Notes: generated by a model not told the origin, from the sequence alone. A stretch of 64,000 nt of DNA from Streptomyces sp. SDr-06 (GCF_003324565.1 NZ_QOLA01000009.1:62001-126000); one strand, 5' to 3'; counted from the first letter of the stretch, positions 32,420 through 40,746 are shown. Made by a program: numbers and translations.

Positions 32420-32872
32420 TCAGCCGCCCAGGTTCCTCACCGCCTGGTAGTACGTCCATGCCGTCGCATCGCACGAGGTCTTCTTCACGCCGCCGTACGC
32501 GGAGCAGACGCGCTTGAGGTCCTCGTACAGGGCGCTGTCCACGCGGGCCTTGTTGGCGGGGAACTGGCCCGCCGCCTTGTAGTTGCGGTAGCCGAAGTCG
32601 TGGCGGGCGCACGACAGCTTGAACGGGAAGCCGAAGGGGTTGTCGGGGGATTTTGAGCAGTAGTCCGTCGACCAGTCGAAGCCGGACGCGGACCAGCGGG
32701 ACGGGTCGGTGCGGGCGGCCTGGAAGGCGTTCGAGCTGCTCGCGCCGGTCTGGGTGAACGAGGCCAGCACCTGCGCCTTGTCGGCCGGGGCGGCCTGGGC
32801 CGGGGCGGTGGCGAGGGCGGCGAACGCGAGGGCCGCGGTCGCGGACATGCTCAGGGCGGTACGACGGCGCAT
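32420..32872 (-). CDS. Secreted prokaryotic phospholipase A2
   Basis: 150 residues. A signal peptide (about 1-28, ending APAQAA) is followed by a 120-residue phospholipase A2 domain. The catalytic pair is His91-Asp92 in SCARHDFGYRNY, and the calcium-loop region is FDWSTDYCSKSPDNPFG. Four cysteines (72, 88, 123, 134) match the two disulfides of the Streptomyces enzymes. It releases the sn-2 fatty acid from phospholipids outside the cell. It stands alone, with the DUF1345-like gene after it on the same strand. Length is normal for the family. Confidence 0.92.
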   Translation of the reverse strand: MRRRTALSMSATAALAFAALATAPAQAAPADKAQVLASFTQTGASSSNAFQAARTDPSRWSASGFDWSTDYCSKSPDNPFGFPFKLSCARHDFGYRNYKAAGQFPANKARVDSALYEDLKRVCSAYGGVKKTSCDATAWTYYQAVRNLGG

Positions 32873-33013
32873 CCTGCAACTCCGTGGGGGAGGGGGACGA
32901 TTGACGTCCCGTCACTCTCGTCCCACGGGATAAACGCGTTCTATCGGCTTGCTAGAGGAACCCTTCAACCCCCCTCGCGCCGGGCGGGCGTTGGGGCGGA
33001 TCCGCGGGCGCGG

Positions 33014-33637
33014 TCAGCGGAGCAGGGCCGCCGCCACCACCTCGGCCGTGCGGTCCGCCGGGACCCCCGCCGAGAGCAGGAGGGTGGTCGCCGCCGAGGG
33101 GCCCGCGGCCGACGCGGACAGGGCTCCCTCGTTGACGGCCTCCATCAGGCCGAACAGGGCCTGCTCGTGCACGTAGGCGAGCGCCGCGGGCGGCAGGGGG
33201 GAGGTGAACACCCCCGTGCGCAGGCCGAGTTGGAGCAGGTCCACGCACTCCTTGCGGACCGGGGCGAGGCGCTGCTTGATGCCCGCCATGGTGACGCTGC
33301 GCTGGGCCAGGGCGACCAGGAGGCGGTAGCGGTCGGCGATCTCCCACACCGCGAGGGTGGCCCGGGCCAGGGCCTCGGCCGGGTCGGTGACACCCTCGCG
33401 CCCCTCGCGGTGCGCGTCGGCGACCGTCTCCGCCGCCTCGTCCACCAGTGCCGCGATCAGCGCGTCCCGGCTCGGGAAATGCCCGTACACCGTGCGCCTG
33501 ACGACGCCCGCGGCGCGGGCGATCTGGTCCATCGACGCGTCCGGGTCGCGGACCAGCTCGGCGAAGGCCACCTCCATGATGCGGCGGCGGTTCGCGTCGG
33601 CGCGGCCCCCCGAGGGGGCGGCAGGGGTAGCAGTCAC
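33014..33637 (-). CDS. TetR-family repressor of the adjacent MFS pump
   Basis: 207 residues from the GTG at 33637. Helix-turn-helix: DASMDQIARAAGVVRRTVYG, then HFPSRDALIAALVDE. The C-terminal half is a helical ligand domain. It is divergent from a drug-efflux-type MFS gene, and the gap carries three copies of the palindrome TTGCACA-N4-TGTGCAA, so it very probably represses itself and the pump. The first operator copy begins 10 bp upstream of the start codon. Inducer unknown, likely a lipophilic compound exported by the pump. Confidence 0.93.
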   Translation of the reverse strand: MTATPAAPSGGRADANRRRIMEVAFAELVRDPDASMDQIARAAGVVRRTVYGHFPSRDALIAALVDEAAETVADAHREGREGVTDPAEALARATLAVWEIADRYRLLVALAQRSVTMAGIKQRLAPVRKECVDLLQLGLRTGVFTSPLPPAALAYVHEQALFGLMEAVNEGALSASAAGPSAATTLLLSAGVPADRTAEVVAAALLR

Positions 33638-33646
33638 AGCCCCATT

Positions 33647-33709
33647 TTGCACAGCGCCGTGCAGCGGCGTAAATTGCACAGCAGTGTGTATTTGCACAGC
33701 GATGTGCAA
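33647..33709. promoter_or_regulatory. Three operators between tetR and MFS genes
   Basis: Copies at 33647-33664 (TTGCACAGCGCCGTGCAG), 33674-33690 (TTGCACAGCAGTGTGTA, degenerate) and 33692-33709 (TTGCACAGCGATGTGCAA, perfect 7-bp arms). Centres are 27 and 18 bp apart, allowing cooperative binding and repression of both divergent genes. Confidence 0.8.
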
Positions 33710-33796
33710 GTAGATCTTTCCCCGACGACCAGGGGCCGGAGGCAGCAGACCTCCGGGCGAGGAAGCCGCAGCAAGGCACAGAAAGGGTGAGACGTC

Positions 33797-35473
33797 GTGG
33801 GTCTCGTCATCAACCAGCCCGTCGACACGATGGAGAGGCCCTACCGCAGGCGCTGGTGGGCTCTGCTCGTGCTCTGCCTCAGTCTGCTGATCATCGTGAT
33901 GGCGAACACCGCCCTCACCGTGGCCGCTCCCGACATGACCAAGGACCTCGGGCTCAGCAGCTCCGACCTCCAGTGGGTCATCGACGGCTACACCGTCCCG
34001 TACGCCGCGCTGATGCTGCTGCTCGGCGCGATCGGCGACAAGTACAGCCGCCGCGGCGCGCTCGTGCTCGGCCTGCTGGTCTTCGCGGGCGCGTCCGTGG
34101 TGGGCTCGCTCGTCGACAGCTCGACGGGGGTCATAGCCTCGCGCGCCGTCATGGGCGTCGGCGCCGCGCTGATCATGCCCGCGACCCTGTCGCTGCTCGC
34201 CTCGACGTTCCCGCGCGCCGAGCGCGCCAAGGCGATCCTGCTGTGGACCGCCACCGCGGGCATCGCCATCGCCGCGGGCCCGCTGGTCGCCGGGGCGCTC
34301 CTGGAGAACCACGGCTGGGCCTCGACGTTCCTCATCAACGTGCCGATCGCGCTGCTCGCGGTCGTCGGAGCGTTCGTCCTCGTACCGCCGTCCAAGGCCG
34401 CCCACCACGACCGGATCGACTACGTCGGCGGGCTGCTCTCCGTGGTCTCGGTGGGCGCGCTGGTCTACATGATCATCCAGGGCCCGCACTTCGGCTGGGA
34501 CGCCAAGGCGATCTCCGCCGCCGTCGTGGCCGGGCTCGGCCTCGTGGTCTTCGTGCTGTGGGAGCTGCGCCACCCGCGGCCCGTCCTGGACGTACGCCGC
34601 TTCGCGCACCGCATGTTCTCCGGTTCGCTGCTCGCCGTCGCGCTGTTCTTCCTCGCCGTCTTCGGCGCCTTCTACTACCTCACCCAGCACCTCCAGTTCG
34701 TGCTCGGCTACACCCCGCTGGAGACCGGCGTCCGCATGCTGCCGCTGGCCGGCGCGGTCTTCGTGGGCTCCGCGCTCACCGGGTTCCTGACCCCGCGGCT
34801 CGGCATGAAGGTCACGGTCACGGCCGGCATGGTCGCCGGGACCGTCGCGCTCGCCCTGCTCACCCGGGTCGACTCCGGCTCCGGCTACGGCGACTTCCTC
34901 GCCCCGCTGATCATCCTCGGCGTGGCCATCGGACTCGCCCTCTCGCCCTGCACCGACGCCATCATGGGCGCCTTCCCGGAGGCCGAGCTGGGCGTCGGCG
35001 GCGCCGTCAACGACACCTCCCTCGAACTCGGCGGCTCGCTCGGCATCGCCATCCTCGGCTCGGTGCTCGCGAACTCGTACTCCTCGCACCTCGCGGACGC
35101 GACCGCGGGCTCCAAGCTGCCCGCCTCGGCGCTCGCCACCGCACAGGACTCGGTCGGCGCCGGATACGCCGTCGCCCAGGGCATCGGCGAGCAGGCCAAG
35201 CAGCTCGGCGCGCAGGCGCTGCACGCGGGCTCCCCCCAGCAGGCGGCCCAGCTCAAGGCCCAGGCCGAGCAGCTCGGCGCGGGCGCCTCGCAGATGAGCC
35301 ACGCGGTCGGCTCCGCCTTCTCCGACGCGGTCGCCCACACCAGCCTCATCGGCGCGGTGATCCTCGGTGTGGGCACCGTCCTGGTCGCCGTCCTCCTGCC
35401 GCGCCGCGGCAAGGGCGAGGCGGGGCAGGAGCCGGCTGGCAAGGAGTCGGAGCGCGCGTCCCTCCCGGTCTGA
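33797..35473 (+). CDS. MFS drug-efflux transporter (DHA2, QacA/EmrB type, 14 TM)
   Basis: 558 residues. GTG at 33797 with AAAGGGTGAG upstream; an ATG at 33830 is an alternative. Motif A reads LGAIGDKYSRRGAL, motif C-like GIAIAAGPLVAGALLE, and the N-terminus carries the DHA2 signature WVIDGYTVPYAALML. The number of hydrophobic stretches and the length fit 14 helices. The C-terminal extracytoplasmic-looking loop is rich in Ala/Gln/Lys repeats (KQLGAQALHAGSPQQAAQL). It should export lipophilic cations or antibiotics with proton antiport. Control by the divergent TetR repressor through three operators is strongly indicated. Confidence 0.93.
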   Translation: MGLVINQPVDTMERPYRRRWWALLVLCLSLLIIVMANTALTVAAPDMTKDLGLSSSDLQWVIDGYTVPYAALMLLLGAIGDKYSRRGALVLGLLVFAGASVVGSLVDSSTGVIASRAVMGVGAALIMPATLSLLASTFPRAERAKAILLWTATAGIAIAAGPLVAGALLENHGWASTFLINVPIALLAVVGAFVLVPPSKAAHHDRIDYVGGLLSVVSVGALVYMIIQGPHFGWDAKAISAAVVAGLGLVVFVLWELRHPRPVLDVRRFAHRMFSGSLLAVALFFLAVFGAFYYLTQHLQFVLGYTPLETGVRMLPLAGAVFVGSALTGFLTPRLGMKVTVTAGMVAGTVALALLTRVDSGSGYGDFLAPLIILGVAIGLALSPCTDAIMGAFPEAELGVGGAVNDTSLELGGSLGIAILGSVLANSYSSHLADATAGSKLPASALATAQDSVGAGYAVAQGIGEQAKQLGAQALHAGSPQQAAQLKAQAEQLGAGASQMSHAVGSAFSDAVAHTSLIGAVILGVGTVLVAVLLPRRGKGEAGQEPAGKESERASLPV

Positions 35474-35477
35474 CCGC

Positions 35478-36344
35478 TCAGGGCAGCAGGGCCAGTTCCT
35501 CCCCGGTCAGTACGAGATCGGCCGCGGCCGCCGAGTCCCGTATCGACTCGGGGCGGCTGGCCCCAGGGATCGGGATCAGCGTCGGCGACAGCGTCAACAG
35601 CCAGGCGAGGGCCACCTGTTGAGGGCTGACGCCCCGGGCCGCGGCCACCGTGTGGAACGCGGACCGGGGTGCGGGGCCGCCGGGCCCGTCGAGCGCGCTG
35701 CGCGAGATCCCGCCCAGCGGACTCCAGGGCAGATGGGCGAGCCCGAGCTCGGCACAGAGCCGCAGCTCGGGCTCGCCGTCGCGTACGGCGGGCGAGTAGC
35801 GGTTCTGCACGGAGACCAGGAGGTCGCCCAGCACGCGCCGCGCCTCGTGGATCTGCCCGGCGTCCGTGTTCGAGACGCCGACCGCGCGGATCTTGCCCTC
35901 CTGCGCCAACTCCCGCAGCACGCCCAGGGATTCGGCGAGCGGGACGTCAGGATCCGGCTTGTGCAGCTGGTAGAGGCCGATCGCCTCGACGCCGAGCCGC
36001 TTCAGGGACGCCTCGGCCGCCCGCCGCAGATGGCCCGGGTCGCCGTTCACCGTCCAGCCGCCGTCGTCGGTGCGGCCCCGGCCGCCCTTCGTGGCGACCA
36101 GGACGTGATCGGTGGCGCCGCCGTACGAGGCGAGGGCGCGGGCGACGAGCAGCTCGTTGTGGCCCGGCTCTCCGCCAGGCGCGTAGTAGGAGTCGGCGGT
36201 GTCGATGAGCGTGACCCCCGCGTCGAGCGCGGCGTGCAGCGTGGCGACGCCCCGCGCCTCGTCCGGACGCCCCTCGATCGACAGCGGCATCGCCCCGTAG
36301 CCGATCGCTCCGACCTCGTACGGCCCAAGTGTCCTCGTTCGCAC
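35478..36344 (-). CDS. Aldo/keto reductase
   Basis: 288 residues of the AKR superfamily, an NADPH-dependent carbonyl reductase with a TIM barrel. The catalytic tetrad can be traced: Asp in LIDTADSYYAPG with the following Tyr, Lys in VLVATKGGRG and His in GLYQLHKPDPDVP. The cofactor end shows VSNTDAGQI and IPIPGASRPESI. Its GTG start lies one base after the stop of the preceding SDR gene, so the two are translated together. The substrate is unknown. Its stop is only 5 bp from the MFS stop, facing it. Confidence 0.93.
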   Translation of the reverse strand: MRTRTLGPYEVGAIGYGAMPLSIEGRPDEARGVATLHAALDAGVTLIDTADSYYAPGGEPGHNELLVARALASYGGATDHVLVATKGGRGRTDDGGWTVNGDPGHLRRAAEASLKRLGVEAIGLYQLHKPDPDVPLAESLGVLRELAQEGKIRAVGVSNTDAGQIHEARRVLGDLLVSVQNRYSPAVRDGEPELRLCAELGLAHLPWSPLGGISRSALDGPGGPAPRSAFHTVAAARGVSPQQVALAWLLTLSPTLIPIPGASRPESIRDSAAAADLVLTGEELALLP

Positions 36345-36345
36345 G

Positions 36346-37251
36346 TCAGTCGGCTCCTGTCGTCTCGGCCACGGCGCGCGCCAGCCAGTCGTCGGTGTGG
36401 GAAAAGGTGAAGCCGAGCGAGGCGGCGAGGGAGGTGTCCATCCCGTAGGAGCGGGCGAAGGAGAAGGGCGAGACCGCCCCGACCTCCACCGGCTGGTAGC
36501 GCACCGGGGGGTGGTCGCCGCCCAGCGCGTTTGCGACCGCCGCCACGATGTCCTCGGTGGTCAGCGGCCCGTGCGACGCCGCGTTCACCGGCCCCGTGAA
36601 GTCCTGCCGGGTCACCCAGAACAGGAACGCGGCGATCTCCTCGACGTCGATGTACGTCGCCGGACGGTTGGGCACGGCCACCGCGACCGGCTCGCCCGCC
36701 CGCAGGCGGTCCGCGTAGTGGGTGAGCCGCCCGGTGAAGTCGTCGGTGCCGCCGAGGACATGGGCCACCCGCACCGCGACGTACGGGAAGGCCGGGGCGG
36801 CGGCGAACACCGCCTCCGTTTGGCGCTTGCCCTCGCCGTAGTGCAGTGCGACGAACTCCGGGTCCCGCCAGGGGAGATCGGGCGTGACGATGACGGAGCG
36901 CGGGTCGAGGACGTGCTCGCCGAGCGGCTCGGCCGAGTCCTCGTACTCGTACACCTCGACCGTCGACGTCATGACGTAGCGCGCGGTGCGGCCGGTGAAG
37001 ACGCGGCGGGCGATGGCCGCCTGGCGCGGGGTGTAGCAGACCTGGTCGACCACCACGTCGAAGGTCCGGTCGCCGAGCGCCGCCGCGAGAGACGTCTCGT
37101 CGTCGCGGTCGGCGATCAGCTGGACCACGCCCGGCGGTGGCGGCGACGAGCCGCGGTTCAGCACGGTCACCCGGTCACCGGCGGCGAGCAGCCGTGCGAT
37201 GAGCCGCTTGCCGAAGTAGCGGTTCCCTCCGATGACCAGCACCTCGCGCAT
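36346..37251 (-). CDS. NAD-dependent epimerase/reductase (SDR)
   Basis: 301 residues beginning MREVLVIGGNRYFGKRLI, an atypical dinucleotide-binding loop (GGNRYFG) seen in the CSP41/isoflavone-reductase-like extended SDRs. MTSTVEVYEYEDSAEP occupies the catalytic Ser/Thr region, and LHYGEGKRQTEAVF supplies the Tyr-x3-Lys (YGEGK). The ATG at 37251 is set by the Rossmann start. It is translationally coupled to the aldo/keto reductase and divergent from an Lrp-type regulator 77 bp away, which may control both. Substrate unknown. Confidence 0.87.
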   Translation of the reverse strand: MREVLVIGGNRYFGKRLIARLLAAGDRVTVLNRGSSPPPPGVVQLIADRDDETSLAAALGDRTFDVVVDQVCYTPRQAAIARRVFTGRTARYVMTSTVEVYEYEDSAEPLGEHVLDPRSVIVTPDLPWRDPEFVALHYGEGKRQTEAVFAAAPAFPYVAVRVAHVLGGTDDFTGRLTHYADRLRAGEPVAVAVPNRPATYIDVEEIAAFLFWVTRQDFTGPVNAASHGPLTTEDIVAAVANALGGDHPPVRYQPVEVGAVSPFSFARSYGMDTSLAASLGFTFSHTDDWLARAVAETTGAD

Positions 37252-37328
37252 GTCCTCAATTCCCTTCCCACCTGCGGTTTCTCGGGTACCAGTGTTACGT
37301 TGACGGCCCGCGGACTGAAGGGGGAAAC

Positions 37329-37859
37329 ATGGGAGATCTCGCCGCAGTACCAAAAGAACCACGGCATTCGCGCGCCACCGCCAACGATTCGTCAGGGGGC
37401 TTCGATCAGGTCGACCGGCAGCTCCTCGACGTCGTCCAGCGGGAGGGCCGGATCAAGCTCAGCGAGCTGGGCCGGCGGGTCCGGCTGAGCCCGGCCGCCG
37501 TGACCGAACGGCTGCGGCGCCTGGAGAGCAGCGGGGCGATCACCGGGTACGCGGCGCGGGTCGATCCGGCCCGGCTCGGCTACGGCATCCAGGCCTTCAT
37601 CCGGGTCAGCCCGCACGGCGGCTACAACCTCAAGCACCCCAGGACCCTGGAGCTGATGGAGCGCCCGGAGATCACCGAGGTGCACCACGTGGTGGGCGAG
37701 GACTGCTGGATCATCAAGGTGGCCGTCGCCGACACGATCCACCTGGAGGAGATCCTGGAGCAGACCTCGGCGCTCGGCCGCACCACCACGTCGATCGTGC
37801 TCTCCTCGCCCGTGGGCGGCCGCGAGGGGAAGCCGCTGCTGCCACCGGCCCGGGGCTGA
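37329..37859 (+). CDS. Lrp/AsnC-family regulator
   Basis: 176 residues, ATG with AAGGGGGAAA upstream. After a 25-residue tail, the helix-turn-helix reads VDRQLLDVVQREGRIKLSEL, then VRLSPAAVTERLRRLESSG. The C-terminal RAM ligand domain follows (YGIQAFIRVSP, ITEVHHVVGEDCWIIKVAVA). Such proteins form octamers and respond to amino acids. The divergent SDR-aldo/keto reductase pair is the nearest candidate target. Confidence 0.92.
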   Translation: MGDLAAVPKEPRHSRATANDSSGGFDQVDRQLLDVVQREGRIKLSELGRRVRLSPAAVTERLRRLESSGAITGYAARVDPARLGYGIQAFIRVSPHGGYNLKHPRTLELMERPEITEVHHVVGEDCWIIKVAVADTIHLEEILEQTSALGRTTTSIVLSSPVGGREGKPLLPPARG

Positions 37860-37917
37860 ACAACGCGCCGCGCCGCCCCTTGCCCTGACGTCGGCGTCAA
37901 GGATTACGGTCCTCGTC

Positions 37918-38130
37918 ATGCGCATCGGCGAACTCGCGGCCCGGGCGGGCACGACCACCCGCACGCTTCGGTACTACGAGTCGCGCGGCCTGCTGGCCGC
38001 GCGACGCACGGAGAACGGTTACCGGACGGCCGGGTGGCCCGCCCGCAGGCACTCCACGAACGGACGGGTCCACGGCGGGCACCAGTCGGCCGTGAACTCC
38101 ACCAGGCCCGGCAGATCGCGCCCGTGCTGA
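37918..38130 (+). pseudogene. MerR-family regulator remnant (N-terminal HTH, then scrambled)
   Basis: The first 36 codons, MRIGELAARAGTTTRTLRYY to ENGYR, are a normal MerR DNA-binding start. After that the frame leaves the family (TAGWPARRHSTNGRV). Reading the opposite strand over 38030-38073 gives TRPFVECLRAGHP, the segment MerR proteins carry about 35-40 residues further on. The rest of MerR is absent. So the gene is broken: an N-terminus, a deletion, and an inverted internal piece. The frame stays open by chance to 38130. Upstream the gap to the Lrp gene is short (58 bp). It is paired with the thioredoxin remnant below. Confidence 0.8.
38030..38118. other. Two adjoining inverted pieces of MerR and thioredoxin coding sequence
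   Basis: The minus strand of this roughly 90-bp stretch reads LVEFTADWCPPW (a thioredoxin active-site segment) running directly into TRPFVECLRAGHP (a MerR middle segment), while the plus strand on either side encodes the MerR N-terminus and the thioredoxin C-terminus. Restoring order requires turning each piece round separately; a single inversion does not do it. Confidence 0.75.
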
Positions 38131-38327
38131 GCGCGCTGGCGGCCGAGGAGGCGGACCGGCTGAAGATCGTGGCCGTGGACGTGGACACGAACCCGGAGAC
38201 GACCGCGAGGTACGGCGTGCTGTCGATGCCCACCCTCATGGTGTTCGTGGACGGCGAGCCGGTGAAGATGATGGTGGGCGCGCGCCCCAAGCGGCGCTTG
38301 TCGCAGGAGCTCGAAGACGTGATCTGA
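38119..38327 (+). pseudogene. Thioredoxin remnant (C-terminal two thirds)
   Basis: The plus strand resumes at RQIAPVLSALAAEEADRLKI and continues VAVDVDTNPETTARYGVLSM, PTLMVFVDGEPVKMMVGARP to a normal end (RRLSQELEDVI). The cis-proline (MPT) is present. The N-terminal strand-helix and the WCPPC motif are missing from this strand; WCPP appears inverted just upstream. The product would be catalytically dead even if translated from the in-frame ATG at 38034. A strong terminator follows. A MerR-thioredoxin pair is a common arrangement in Streptomyces, so this is probably the decayed form of that pair. Confidence 0.8.
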
Positions 38328-38370
38328 GGCGGCGGCCCGGCGCGAGCCCACCCGGCCCGCGCACAGAAAA

Positions 38371-38400
38371 ATGCCCCGGATGAATTGACATCCGGGGCAT
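38371..38400. terminator. Strong terminator after the thioredoxin remnant
   Basis: A perfect 12-bp stem, ATGCCCCGGATG (38371-38382) and CATCCGGGGCAT (38389-38400), loop AATTGA, then TTCCTT. AGAAAA precedes it, so it could act in both directions. Confidence 0.8.
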
Positions 38401-38415
38401 TTCCTTGCGTATATT
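38385..38415 (+). promoter_or_regulatory. Promoter candidate for the HelD-like gene, inside the terminator
   Basis: A perfect TTGACA (38385-38390) sits in the loop and right arm of the terminator. GTATAT follows after 18 bp, or TATATT after 19 bp. It would give a leader of about 65-70 nt before the TTG start at 38490. Hairpin and promoter overlap physically. Confidence 0.5.
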
Positions 38416-38489
38416 GAGTGTTTCATGTCTTCGCGTATCGAAGTCACGAAGAAGCCTTATGGAAGCACTGTATCGCGTCAGGAGTGGAA

Positions 38490-40721
38490 TTGTCAACCGA
38501 GGAATTTCGGAAGGAACAGCAATTCATCACCGACCTCTACACCCGCCTCGACGAGCTGCGTGATCAGGCCGAGGCCTCGGTGCGGTCGGCGTTGTCGCAG
38601 GTGGGCACCGGTCTTCAGGCCCGTCTTGAGCGGGATGTGATGGTCGCCGAGCAGTCCGGGCTGCTCGGTGCGCTCAACGCGGGCGAGAACGGGCTGTGCT
38701 TCGGGAGGCTGGATTTCCGGGACGGCACGACGCATCATGTCGGGCGCATCGGAATCCGCAGGAATGACCGGGAACGCACCCCCGTGGTGATCGACTGGCG
38801 GGCGGAAGTCGCCCGGCCGTTCTATCTCGCCACCGGTCATTCACCGATGGGATTGCGGCGCAGGCGGCACATCACCACCGAGGGCCGCACCGTCATCGCG
38901 CTCCACGACGAGCTCCTGGACCTGACGGACGCCGAGCGCACCGGGCACGAGGGTGCCAACGCCGACGAGGTGCTGCTCGCCGCGCTCGACGCCGCCCGCA
39001 CCGGCCGGATGCACGACATCGTCCAGACCATCCAGGCCGAGCAGGACCGCATCATCCGGGCCCCGCACCGCGGGGTGCTCGTCGTCGAGGGCGGACCCGG
39101 CACCGGCAAGACCGTCGTCGCGCTGCACCGGGCGGCGTATCTCCTCTACGAATACCGGGAGTTGCTCGCCCGGCGCGCCGTGCTCGTCGTCGGGCCCAAC
39201 CCGGCGTTCCTCGGCTACATCGGCGACGTGCTGCCCTCGCTGGGTGAGACCGGGGTGCTTCTGTCGACCCTGTCCGAGCTGTTCCCCGGCGTGCACGCGA
39301 CCGGCACCGACACCCCCGAGGCGGCCGAGGTCAAGGGCCGCGCGGCCATGGCCGAGGTGCTCGCGGCGGTCCTGCGCGACCGCCAGACCGTGCCCGAGCG
39401 GGCCGTCGAGGTGCCGCACGACGGGTACGGCACGCTCCAGCTCGACCGGGCGATGGCGGAGGACGCCCGGTGGCGGGCGCGCGAGAGCGGACTCCCGCAC
39501 AACCTGGCCCGGCCGCACTTCGCCTTCCACATCATCGACGCCCTCACCGCGCAGCTCGTGGAGCGCATCGGCGCCGACCCCTTCGGCGGGCCCAACCTGC
39601 TGGGGCCCGACGACGCCGCCCAGCTGGGCAAGGAGATCGCCACCAGCCGCGAGGTGCACGCGGCGATCGAGGAGCTCTGGCCGACCCTGACGCCCGAGGG
39701 GTTCGTGGCGGACTTCCTGGCCGAGCCCACCCATCTCCCGGACGCGGAGGCCAAGTTGATCCGGCGCGAGGGCGGCGCGTGGACGCCCGGCGACGTGCCG
39801 CTGCTCGACGAGGCGGCCGAGCTGCTCGGCGAGGACGACAGCGCGGCCCGGGCCGCCGCCGAGTCCGAACGCCAGGAGCGGATCGCCTACGCGCAGGGAG
39901 TGCTCGACCTCTCGGCCGGCTCCGAGTCGTACGAGTTCGAGGACGAGGAGTCCGAGGTGCTCGCCGCGCACAACATCATCGACGCCGAGCGGATGGCCGA
40001 GCGGCACGAGGAGGCCGACCACCGCAGCGCCGCCGAGCGGGCGGCGGCGGACCGGACCTGGGCGTTCGGCCACATCATCGTCGACGAGGCGCAGGAGCTC
40101 TCGGCGATGGCCTGGCGGCTGCTCATGCGGCGCTGCCCGACCCGTTCGATGACGCTGGTCGGCGACCCCGCGCAGACCGCGGACGCGGCGGGCGTCGGCT
40201 CCTGGGAGCGGATCCTCGCGCCGTACGTGGCACCCGACAGCTGGGACCACGTACGCCTCGGCGTCAACTACCGCACCCCGGCCGAGATCATGGAGGTCGC
40301 GGCCGAGGTGTGCCGGGCCGCCGACCCGTCCTTCGTGCCGCCCAGCTCGGTGCGGTCCACCGGGGTGCGGCCCTGGGCCCGGCGGGTCGACGCCGCCGCC
40401 CTCGCCCCGGCGGTGGCGGACTCCGTGACGGCCTGGCGGGGCGCCGGCCGCCTCGCGGTGATCGCCCCGGGCCCCCTGCACGCCCCGCTCCTCGCGGCCC
40501 TGCCCGACGCGGAGTCCGGCGCGACGCCCGACCTGACCCGTGAGGTCGTGCTGCTCGACCCGCGTCAGGCGAAGGGCCTGGAGTTCGACGCGGTGCTGGT
40601 GGTCGAGCCGGGGGAGTACGGGGTGAGCGACCTGTACGTCGCGCTGACCCGGGCGACGCAGCGGCTGGGGGTGCTGTATTCGGGCGCACTGCCGGAGGCG
40701 CTGCGGGGTTTGACGGGCTGA
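38490..40721 (+). CDS. HelD-like RNA-polymerase-associated UvrD/Rep-family ATPase
   Basis: 743 residues from the TTG at 38490, which has AGGAG 5 nt upstream; a GTG two codons earlier is possible. The N-terminal helical hairpin (EEFRKEQQFITDLYTRLDEL) is typical of HelD and would enter the polymerase secondary channel. Walker A is GGPGTGKT (about residue 202), Walker B IIVDEAQELS (about 530), then GDPAQTADAAG, NYRTPAEI and a C-terminal KGLEFDAVLVVEP with YVALTRATQRLGVLY. An acidic stretch FEDEESE (about 482) fits the primary-channel loop of class II HelD/HelR proteins. These release stalled or rifamycin-bound polymerase. Expression is discussed with the overlapping promoter/terminator. Confidence 0.88.
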   Translation: MSTEEFRKEQQFITDLYTRLDELRDQAEASVRSALSQVGTGLQARLERDVMVAEQSGLLGALNAGENGLCFGRLDFRDGTTHHVGRIGIRRNDRERTPVVIDWRAEVARPFYLATGHSPMGLRRRRHITTEGRTVIALHDELLDLTDAERTGHEGANADEVLLAALDAARTGRMHDIVQTIQAEQDRIIRAPHRGVLVVEGGPGTGKTVVALHRAAYLLYEYRELLARRAVLVVGPNPAFLGYIGDVLPSLGETGVLLSTLSELFPGVHATGTDTPEAAEVKGRAAMAEVLAAVLRDRQTVPERAVEVPHDGYGTLQLDRAMAEDARWRARESGLPHNLARPHFAFHIIDALTAQLVERIGADPFGGPNLLGPDDAAQLGKEIATSREVHAAIEELWPTLTPEGFVADFLAEPTHLPDAEAKLIRREGGAWTPGDVPLLDEAAELLGEDDSAARAAAESERQERIAYAQGVLDLSAGSESYEFEDEESEVLAAHNIIDAERMAERHEEADHRSAAERAAADRTWAFGHIIVDEAQELSAMAWRLLMRRCPTRSMTLVGDPAQTADAAGVGSWERILAPYVAPDSWDHVRLGVNYRTPAEIMEVAAEVCRAADPSFVPPSSVRSTGVRPWARRVDAAALAPAVADSVTAWRGAGRLAVIAPGPLHAPLLAALPDAESGATPDLTREVVLLDPRQAKGLEFDAVLVVEPGEYGVSDLYVALTRATQRLGVLYSGALPEALRGLTG

Positions 40722-40746
40722 GTCCTCTCCGCCCCGTTCCTCCCTC

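Noticed and set aside
38019..38447. Minus-strand frame containing a thioredoxin-like WCPP site, considered as a gene
   Set aside because: Only a dozen residues resemble thioredoxin before the frame jumps into MerR-like sequence. It is better explained as inverted debris of the plus-strand genes.
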